DNA of 51,914 nt, taken from Sporotomaculum syntrophicum. Its GTDB lineage: Bacteria > Bacillota > Desulfotomaculia > Desulfotomaculales > Desulfallaceae. The notes below the pieces were generated by a model. That model saw only the letters and a list, made by a program, of their open reading frames with translations, was not told the DNA's origin and searched no databases. The position numbers were made by a program, and so were the translations under genes. This document shows positions 45,094-51,914 of the stretch, piece by piece. The first letter of the stretch is position 1; the number at the start of each line of letters is the position of its first letter. Location: NCBI RefSeq assembly GCF_009932395.1, contig NZ_LSRS01000002.1:529932-581845 (forward strand), written 5' to 3'.

Positions 45094-47079
45094 ATGAGAT
45101 ACGCAGAGACAGGCTATAACTTAGAAATTGACCTTGCCACAGGTAACATTGAGAAGGTCGAAACTGACCCGAAATTAATGGCTACACACTTGGGAGGCCT
45201 TGGTACCTCCGTCAAAATGCACTGGGATAGGGTACCACCAGAGACTAAGCCGTTTGATTCTGGGAATCTACTGATAATGAGTGCCGGTCTTTTTTGCGGT
45301 ACACCTGCCCATAGTGCTAATCGTACCCTTTTTACCTTCATTTCTCCTCAGACGAATTTGCTTGCCTATCCCATGATGGGGGGGTTCTTAGCAGCGGAAT
45401 TAAAGTATGCCGGTTATGACAAGGTGATTTTCCGCAACAAGGCTCCTAAGCTTGTTTATATATGGATAAATAACGACAAAGTAGAAATACGTGATGCCTC
45501 TCATTTGAAGGGTAAAGGTGCTCTTGAAACGCAAGAACTTATTAAGGAGGAGCTAAACGAGCCGAGAGCTCAGGTGGCCGCTATCGGCCTGGCTGGTGAA
45601 AACCGGGTTTTCGTGGCTTCAATTGAGCAATCCAGGTCAAGCTCCAGCCGGGGCGGTGGAGGCGCCGTTATGGGTGACAAAAACATAAAGGCGATAGCTG
45701 TCCGGGGAACAAAAAATCTTTATCTTTATAATGGTGCTAAATTTATGGAGCGTTTGCAAGAAGTGACGGATTATATAAAATACCGTAACGCAAATCCCAT
45801 TCCACAAGTAATGACCATCCTATCCGGGATTGGGTCACCGCAGGAGATGAAACACACTGATGAGAAGTGGCATACTGAAAGTTTTGCCTGGGGAAATGCT
45901 CGCGAACGGAGAAAGACTTTCTGGACTGAAGAAATTGAAGAGAGTTGGACGAAGCTTCAATTAAATACGGTGAAGCGGCTTATTAGCTGCTATAACTGCC
46001 CACAGCAATGCGGTGGCTTAATTGACTACAAGGGTGTCCCGGCATACATGATGAAATGTTTTTCGAAACTTACTTATGCTATGGGGGCTTATGTAGACGA
46101 CCTGAGTTTTTCATTTAAAATTTGTAAGCAAGCCTTTGAATATGGGGTGGACTCATTCTCAACCCCGCAAATTTTAGCTTTTGCTGTTGAGCTTTATGAA
46201 GATGGTATCTTTACTGATAAAGACTTTGAAGGCTGTCCGTCTGATAATGAAGGAAGATTTTTCTGGTTGCTTGACCGTTTAGCTCATCGTGAAGGAATTG
46301 GGGATTACCTCGCTGACGGCACTTATTGGGCAGCTCGCAGGATCGCTGCAGATCGCGGCGATACCCGTGCGTTAGCATACGATCATAATACTACCAAGAA
46401 GCATGAACAGATGAATATCAAGCTGGGTATGCTGGATCCTCTGTATTTCCTTATGTATGGCACCAATGAGAAGTTAAGCATTACCCAAATTGAAGGGAAT
46501 TGGCCCCAGGCACCTTTCGAAAAAATGGAGGATAGAATTGAATTCGTTAAAGACTGGCCTCAGCTTCCTGATGAAAAGTTTAAGAAATATTTCTTGGATT
46601 GGGAACCGCGGGGAGAAATGGCAAACCCATATTACCCGACTCCACAAATTGCTAGTGAAATTGTAGATTGGATGGAGATGCTACACAATATTGATGACGC
46701 CCTTGGAATTTGTGCCGGTATGTCATCATTTTGCCTAAAGCCACCTTATCATGTACATGTTTTCCCCAAATTGATCTCGGCAGCGACTGGTATGGAAGTA
46801 GACGAAGCCGCGGTAAAAAAAATAGTTAATAGAAGTCGGAATTTGCACAGAGCTTTTAATATTTTAAGAGGCGTAAAGAGAGAAGATGAGAAACCGCCGG
46901 AAGACCATTGGAAGCGTAGATTTCCCGAGATTGAGGAAAACCTCTTAACTACGTATTACCATTATAAGGGATGGAATTATGATGGTGTTCCTACTAAAGA
47001 GAGATTGCATGAGTTAGATTTAGATTATGTGGCAGATGAGCTTCAAAGGAGAGGGGTGTTAAAGGATGAGCAAAACTAA
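45094..47079 (+). CDS. BamB-like tungsten enzyme (AOR family), class II benzoyl-CoA reductase catalytic subunit type
   Basis: 661 residues. Aldehyde ferredoxin oxidoreductase family proteins bind a tungsten-bis-pterin and one [4Fe-4S]. Seen here: the N-terminal LGGLGTSVKMHWDRVPPET, pterin-binding SSSSRGGGGAVMGDKNIKA, cluster ligands in SCYNCPQQCGG (C-x2-C-x3-C), and the C-terminal DDALGICAGMSSFCLKPPYH carrying the fourth Cys. The start MRYAETGYNLEIDL, GNARERRKTFWTEEIEESW and the closing KPPEDHWKRRFPE strongly recall BamB of Geobacter-type benzoyl-CoA reductase. It would reduce an aromatic or related unsaturated acyl-CoA. Gene order with BamC/D/E-like genes supports this. Substrate remains inferred. 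Confidence 0.85.
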   Translation: MRYAETGYNLEIDLATGNIEKVETDPKLMATHLGGLGTSVKMHWDRVPPETKPFDSGNLLIMSAGLFCGTPAHSANRTLFTFISPQTNLLAYPMMGGFLAAELKYAGYDKVIFRNKAPKLVYIWINNDKVEIRDASHLKGKGALETQELIKEELNEPRAQVAAIGLAGENRVFVASIEQSRSSSSRGGGGAVMGDKNIKAIAVRGTKNLYLYNGAKFMERLQEVTDYIKYRNANPIPQVMTILSGIGSPQEMKHTDEKWHTESFAWGNARERRKTFWTEEIEESWTKLQLNTVKRLISCYNCPQQCGGLIDYKGVPAYMMKCFSKLTYAMGAYVDDLSFSFKICKQAFEYGVDSFSTPQILAFAVELYEDGIFTDKDFEGCPSDNEGRFFWLLDRLAHREGIGDYLADGTYWAARRIAADRGDTRALAYDHNTTKKHEQMNIKLGMLDPLYFLMYGTNEKLSITQIEGNWPQAPFEKMEDRIEFVKDWPQLPDEKFKKYFLDWEPRGEMANPYYPTPQIASEIVDWMEMLHNIDDALGICAGMSSFCLKPPYHVHVFPKLISAATGMEVDEAAVKKIVNRSRNLHRAFNILRGVKREDEKPPEDHWKRRFPEIEENLLTTYYHYKGWNYDGVPTKERLHELDLDYVADELQRRGVLKDEQN

Positions 47080-47605
47080 GAGGAAAATCAAGACTATCAA
47101 AATTGATGCAGACAAATGTAATGGCTGCCGGGCATGTGAGATCGCTTGCTCTGGTTTTCATTCTACGCCCAAATATGACATTATTAATCCGGCCAGGTCA
47201 CGTATCCAGGTGATTACTCACCGGCTAAAAAATATTTGGCTGCCTGTATTTGCCGGTGAATATACTCCTGCCGAATGTATGGGTAGAGATATCTATGTGA
47301 TTGATGGAAAGGAATACGGTGAGTGCGCCTTTTGTAGACAACCATGCCCATCCAGGGATCTGTTTAAGGAACCGGATTCCAAACTGCCGCTTAAATGTGA
47401 TATGTGTGAAGACGATCCGCCACAAAAAGAGCCCCTTTGTGTGCAAGTCTGCTTAAATAATGTCCTGGTTTACGAGGAAAGAGAAGTTGAAGAGGACGAC
47501 GTCTTTAAGTCCGACATGATGGAGATGAGCATCAAATCTGTAGTAGACTCATATGGCTTAGATAATGTGGTAGCCACCTTGGCTCGCATGTCGGAGAAGA
47601 GCTAA
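47066..47605 (+). CDS. BamC-like iron-sulfur electron-transfer subunit
   Basis: 179 residues, overlapping the BamB-like gene by 14 nt. Twelve or more cysteines lie in ferredoxin-type groups: CNGCRACEIACSGFHS (C-x2-C-x2-C-x3-C), CAFCRQPCPS, CDMC and PLCVQVCLNN, fitting three [4Fe-4S] clusters as in BamC/DMSO-reductase-like small subunits. It would pass electrons to the tungsten subunit. AAAGG lies directly before the ATG. Confidence 0.85.
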   Translation: MSKTKRKIKTIKIDADKCNGCRACEIACSGFHSTPKYDIINPARSRIQVITHRLKNIWLPVFAGEYTPAECMGRDIYVIDGKEYGECAFCRQPCPSRDLFKEPDSKLPLKCDMCEDDPPQKEPLCVQVCLNNVLVYEEREVEEDDVFKSDMMEMSIKSVVDSYGLDNVVATLARMSEKS

Positions 47606-47643
47606 CATGAAAGCAAAAACATTAGTTGAAAGAAGGGGATTAT

Positions 47644-48795
47644 GTGGATACTGAAACCCCCATCAAAGAAGTAATAGAGGAGATAAAAGAGTACGGTGGC
47701 TATCCGGTTAAATACTGCTATCAATGCGGAAAATGCGATACAGTCTGTCCCTGGAACAGAGTAAGAGTATTCAGCATGCGAAAACTGATCCGCGAAGCCA
47801 CCTTTGGTTTGACCGAAATTGAAAACGAAGAGATCTGGCGCTGCACCACCTGCGGTAGATGCCAGGAAGTATGCCCCAGAGAAGTCAAGCAGATACAAAA
47901 CATGATGGCAGTGCGTCGAATGGCCACGGGATATGGCGTATTCCCCGAACATATCAAACCAGTGCGCGCTGTAACCGCCGGTCTGGGCGCAGAAGGCAAC
48001 CCCTTTGGCGAACCGCGCGCTAACCGTGCCGACTGGTCCAAGGGCTTGAATGTAAAGACCTACGAAGAAGGCATGGAAGCCCTGTATTTCCCCGGCTGCT
48101 ACCTGTGCTATGACCCGCGTTTAAAGAAAGTAGCAGTAGCAACAGCAAAAGTCCTCAACGCAGCAGGCGTGGAATACGGAATCCTGGGCGAAGAAGAGAA
48201 CTGCTGCGGAGAAAGCATTCGCAAAACCGGAAACGAAGAAATGTTTAAAGAACTGGCCAAAGCCAACATAAAAAGCTGGATCGACCACGGGGTAAAGAAA
48301 ATAATAGTATCTTCCCCCCACTGCTACCATACCTTTAAGAACGAATACCCTGAATTTAATGTAAACTTTGAGATAGTGCACATCTCCGAATACATCAACC
48401 AACTAATAAAAGAAGGCAGACTACAACTCAAAAAAGAATACGCGAAAAAAGTAATCTACCATGACCCCTGTTACCTGGGCCGTCACAATAACATCTATGA
48501 CGCCCCCCGGGACGTGCTAAAGAACATACCTGGCCTACAACTAGTAGAATTTGAAGAAAATCGGGTAAACAGTCTCTGCTGCGGCATGGGCGGTGGCAGG
48601 ATCTGGGTGGATACTCTCATGGCCGATCGATTCGTTAACCTAAGATTAGAACAAGCAGTAGCCCTGGGAGCACAAGAACTGGTAACCACCTGTCCGTACT
48701 GCGTCACAAACTTTGAAGACGCAAGAGTAAACATGAACTATGATAACACCATCGAAATAAAAGACCTCACGGAAGTTCTCCAAGAACTAATATAA
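47644..48795 (+). CDS. BamD/HdrD-like iron-sulfur protein with two CCG domains
   Basis: 383 residues from a GTG at 47644 (AAGGGG 6 nt upstream; TTG 47626 lies in the RBS). The N-terminus has two ferredoxin clusters, CYQCGKCDTVCPWN and CTTCGRCQEVCPREV. Two cysteine-rich CCG domains follow: FPGCYLCYDP with ENCCGESIRKTG, and HDPCYLGRHN with SLCCGMGGGRIW, the noncubane-cluster type of heterodisulfide reductase subunits. It would link HdrA-type flavoprotein to the BamBC module. Codon use shifts here to many A- and C-ending codons relative to genes upstream. Confidence 0.88.
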   Translation: MDTETPIKEVIEEIKEYGGYPVKYCYQCGKCDTVCPWNRVRVFSMRKLIREATFGLTEIENEEIWRCTTCGRCQEVCPREVKQIQNMMAVRRMATGYGVFPEHIKPVRAVTAGLGAEGNPFGEPRANRADWSKGLNVKTYEEGMEALYFPGCYLCYDPRLKKVAVATAKVLNAAGVEYGILGEEENCCGESIRKTGNEEMFKELAKANIKSWIDHGVKKIIVSSPHCYHTFKNEYPEFNVNFEIVHISEYINQLIKEGRLQLKKEYAKKVIYHDPCYLGRHNNIYDAPRDVLKNIPGLQLVEFEENRVNSLCCGMGGGRIWVDTLMADRFVNLRLEQAVALGAQELVTTCPYCVTNFEDARVNMNYDNTIEIKDLTEVLQELI

Positions 48796-48803
48796 AGCAA
48801 AGA

Positions 48804-48830
48804 GGACAATCCTCCCGCAGAGGATTGTCC
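48804..48830 (+). promoter_or_regulatory. Hairpin between BamD- and BamE-like genes
   Basis: Perfect 11-bp stem, ggacaatcctc (48804-48814) with gaggattgtcc (48820-48830), loop ccgca. Only a weak T stretch follows, so it may be a partial terminator or an mRNA processing/stability element inside the operon. Confidence 0.55.
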
Positions 48831-48901
48831 CTTATATGGGCAAAGAGGTTAAGGTACCCATGCGCATGCATAGTATCGGATATGAAATGAGGTGATAGAA
48901 A

Positions 48902-51900
48902 GTGGAGAATGAAATAAAACAACAACTTAAACAAATATATACCAGCCGTTCAGAAGGCAATTTTGGCGATGTAATGGTAGTAGGTGGCGGTATCAGCGGC
49001 ATTCAAGCCTCGCTCGATTTAGCTACCGCCGGCTTTAGAGTATATATGGTGGAAAAGTGGCCGAGCATAGGCGGTCATATGGCCCAGCTCGACAAAACCT
49101 TCCCCACCAACGACTGCTCGATGTGAATACTCTCGCCAAAGCTGGTCGAGGTCGGCCGGCATCCAAATATAGAAGTTCTCACCTATACTGAAGTTGAAGA
49201 TATTGTAGGAGACCCGGGAAACTTTAAAGTAACACTGCGTACCAGACCTAAATATATCAACGAGGTACAGTGTACAGGTTGTGCTACCTGTGTAGAATAC
49301 TGCCCGGCACAATACCCGGACCAATATAACCAAAATATATCAAATAACAAAGCCGTACATGTCTTCTTCCCACAGGCCATACCCCTGGTAGCATATATAG
49401 ACGACAGCTGCCTTTACCTTAAAGAGAACAAATGCCGACTCTGCGAAGGAGTATGTGAAAACAACGCAATAGACTTTACGCAAACAGATAAAATTACCGA
49501 AGTAAATGTCGGGGCAGTAATTCTAGCCAACGGCTTTGAACCCTATGACCCCTCTGTCAGAACAGAATATCACTACGGCGAGTACGCCAACGTAGTAACC
49601 AGTATGGACTTTGAACGCCTGCTAGGCGCCACCGGACCATACGGAGGTGAAATACTGCGAGCATCAGACAAGAAACATCCCCATAAATTAGCCTGGATTC
49701 AATGCGTTGGCTCCAGACAGGTTATCCCCGGCGGTAACAGCTACTGCTCAGCTGTCTGCTGCTCCTACGCCCAGAAGCATGTAATTTTAACCAAAGATCA
49801 CGACGCAGAAGCAGAATGCACAATATTCCACAACGATATTCGCTCCTATGGTAAGGACTTTGAACAATTCTATACCAGAGCATCAAGTTTACCCGGAGTT
49901 CGCTTCATCAGGAGCTATGTATCAATAACCAGGGAAGACCCGGTAACCAAGAACGTCACCATCCGCTATTCCACTCCTGATGAAGGAATAAAAGAGGAAG
50001 AATTTGACATGGTGGTGCTATCCATTGGTTTGAATCCACCTTTGGAAGCCCACAAAATTGCTGATACATTCGGCATTGAATTAACCGGTCATGATTTTGC
50101 CAAGATCAGTCTCACCAATCCCATGGAGACCACCAGACCCGGAATCTTTGTCAGCGGAGCCTTCCAGGGCCCGATAGACATCCCGGAATCTGTTTTCAGC
50201 GCCAGCGGAGCGGGCTCCCAATGCGGTGAACTCCTCGACTACAGACGCGGCAACCTGTCCACAGAAAGGGTATACCCGCCGGAAAGAGATGTATCGGCTG
50301 AGGAACCAAAGATCGGAGTATTTGTCTGCCATTGCGGTGCCAATATCAGCAGAGTAGTAGACATTCCTTCAACAGTGGAATATTGTAAAACCTTGCCTAA
50401 TGTAGTTTTTGCAACAAATCAGGTATTTTCCTGTGCAACAAACTCGGCTCAAGAAATAACAGATATCACCAGAGATCTAGGACTCAACCGCGTAGTTATC
50501 GCGGCCTGCTCCCCCAGAACCCTGGAGCCTTTATTCCGTGATACCGTACGTGAGGCCGGTATAAACCAGTATTACTTCGAATTCGCCAACATCCGTGAGC
50601 ACGACTCCTGGGTCCACGCAAAAGAGCCGGAAGAAGCCACCAAGAAAGCCTGGGATATCATCCGGATGTCCGTGGCCAGGGCAGCCCACCTAGAGGCCTT
50701 ACAAGAATTTGACCTGTCAGTAAATAAGACTGCCTTAGTGGTTGGCGGCGGTATCGCCGGTATGAACGCAGCACTATCCATAGCCAAACAGGGACACCCT
50801 GTCCACCTAATAGAAAAGAACGCAGAGCTCGGGGGTATCTCAAGAAGAGTCCACCACACCCTGGAAGGGCTGGATGTGCAAGCTTACTTGCGTGAACTAA
50901 TCAGCCAAGTATATCAACATCCCATGATCCGTGTCTATCATAAAGCCACCATCACAGAAGCTACCGGTTACGTAGGTAATTTCGTGACCAGGGGCGTATC
51001 CGAAACAGGCAAATTTGAAATAAAACACGGAGCCGTCGTACTGGCTACCGGAGCTGAATTATATCAACCCACCGAATACATGTACGGCGAAGATGAACGG
51101 GTAGTAACCCACCTGGAACTGGATGAACTAATAGCCCAACAAGACGAAAAAGTCATGAACGCCCAAAGTATAGTAATGTTACAATGCGTAGGCTGCCGGA
51201 ATGAAGATAGAAAATATTGCGCCCGCATCTGCTGCAGCGAGGCAGTCAAAAATGCACTGTCCCTAAAAGAGCAAGATCCGGAGAAAGATGTCTACATCCT
51301 CTTTAGAGACATGAGAACATATGGATTAAAAGAAGATTTCTACCGTGAAGCGGCCGACAAGGAAGTCAGGTTTATTCGCTGGGAGCCGGAAGACCCGCCT
51401 GAGGTAGAAGTCGGTGAGGATGATGAAGGTGAAGAATGCCTGGTAGTTACCGTGACCGATCCAGTTCTCGGTAAGAAACTTGAACTATACGCTAATATAG
51501 TATCTTTGGCGGCTGCTATAGTTCCCTCCGCAGACACCAAAGAATTAGCCGACTTATTTAAAGTAGTGTTAAGCCCGGACGGGTTCTTTAAAGAAGCCCA
51601 TGTCAAATTAAGACCGGTTGAATTTGCAACAGAAGGCGTATACCTGTGTGGATTGGCCCACTATCCCAAGCATATACCGGAAACAATTAACCAATCATAT
51701 GGAGCAGCTGGTCGTGTCTTAACACTCCTCTCCCGTGATACAGTTGTTGCGTCCGGCTCTGTATGCGTGGTAGATGAGAAGAAATGCATGGGCTGTGGGG
51801 CCTGCGTTGAAGTCTGCACATATGGCGCCCTGGTGTTAAATAAGGCCAAAAGGGTTGAAGTTAACCCGGTACTGTGTAAAGGATGTGGCCTCTGTAATAC

Positions 51901-51914
51901 CAAATGTCCGCCAG
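48902..51914 (+). CDS. BamE/HdrA-like flavoprotein, selenocysteine-containing, 3' end outside window
   Basis: Partial; at least 1004 codons, running off the right edge. The frame starts at GTG 48902 (GAGGTGA upstream) and reaches an in-frame TGA at 49124-49126; the same frame then stays open to the end. The TGA is residue 75 in [16 protein letters not shown], where HdrA proteins have Cys in the DCSxC motif; Sec is known at the HdrA site in some methanogens. Domains: FAD fold ([16 protein letters not shown]), clusters [12 protein letters not shown] and [18 protein letters not shown], a second Rossmann fold ([16 protein letters not shown]), [17 protein letters not shown], and C-terminal ferredoxin clusters. 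It would accept or bifurcate electrons for the upstream reductase. Confidence 0.9.
49141..49160 (+). promoter_or_regulatory. Bacterial SECIS hairpin of the HdrA-like gene
   Basis: Stem gctggtc (49141-49147) pairs with ggccggc (49154-49160) over 7 bp, with two G-U pairs, enclosing the loop gaggtc. The loop starts 22 nt after the UGA, inside the usual 16-37 nt window, and contains the GGU core seen in the fdhF-type element. A competing hairpin ctcg-cca/tgg-cgag (49132-49150) overlaps it. Confidence 0.7.

Overview
The window looks like a chromosomal segment of a strictly anaerobic, spore-forming Firmicute of the Desulfotomaculum/Pelotomaculum type. This rests on sporulation genes (spoVT, CotF-like coat protein, aprX), AGGAGG-type ribosome binding sites with many TTG/GTG starts, an HdrA/HdrD/tungsten-enzyme cluster, a sigma-54 regulator with a matching promoter, and two in-frame UGA codons best read as selenocysteine. 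The species assignment is inference.

Layout. 0-0.3 kb: 3' end of an rRNA operon (23S-5S spacer, 5S rRNA, terminator). 0.4-5.8 kb: housekeeping and unknown genes, including a secreted stalk-domain protein, a small PAS protein, a short thioredoxin-like selenoprotein read through UGA (1882-2235, minus), hisC, a coupled Nudix/eIF2B-like pair, a small PQ-loop-like membrane protein and a VOC fragment. 5.9-22.3 kb: glucan metabolism (two different GT35 phosphorylases, a GH57-GT4 fusion and a DUF4912 protein) interleaved with a universal stress protein, full-length metH, a spore coat protein, spoVT and a family 4 uracil-DNA glycosylase.

22.3-34.3 kb: an accessory catabolic region with a family III CoA-transferase, a sodium:solute symporter with a small DUF3311-like partner, a degenerate group II intron, the beta and gamma subunits of a sodium-pumping decarboxylase behind a consensus sigma-54 promoter, an amidohydrolase, a CBS-PAS-AAA+ sigma-54 activator and an acyl-CoA ligase. 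34.3-39.7 kb: small membrane and Q-rich proteins, a stand-alone oligopeptide-type binding protein, an AP-endonuclease-like TIM barrel and a stress protein. 39.7-42 kb: polyamine operon with pyruvoyl arginine decarboxylase, spermidine synthase and agmatinase. 42-44 kb: tRNA-Asp, -Phe, -Gly and -Cys around the intracellular protease gene aprX.

45.1 kb to the right edge: a cluster matching the class II benzoyl-CoA reductase type (BamB-like tungsten AOR-family enzyme, BamC-like ferredoxin, BamD/HdrD-like protein, BamE/HdrA-like flavoprotein). The last gene contains an in-frame UGA with a good bacterial SECIS hairpin and runs off the window. The enzyme would reduce an aromatic-type acyl-CoA using electrons routed through the Hdr-like module. 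The ligase, CoA-transferase and decarboxylase subunits 11-23 kb upstream could belong to the same kind of metabolism, but that link is inference.
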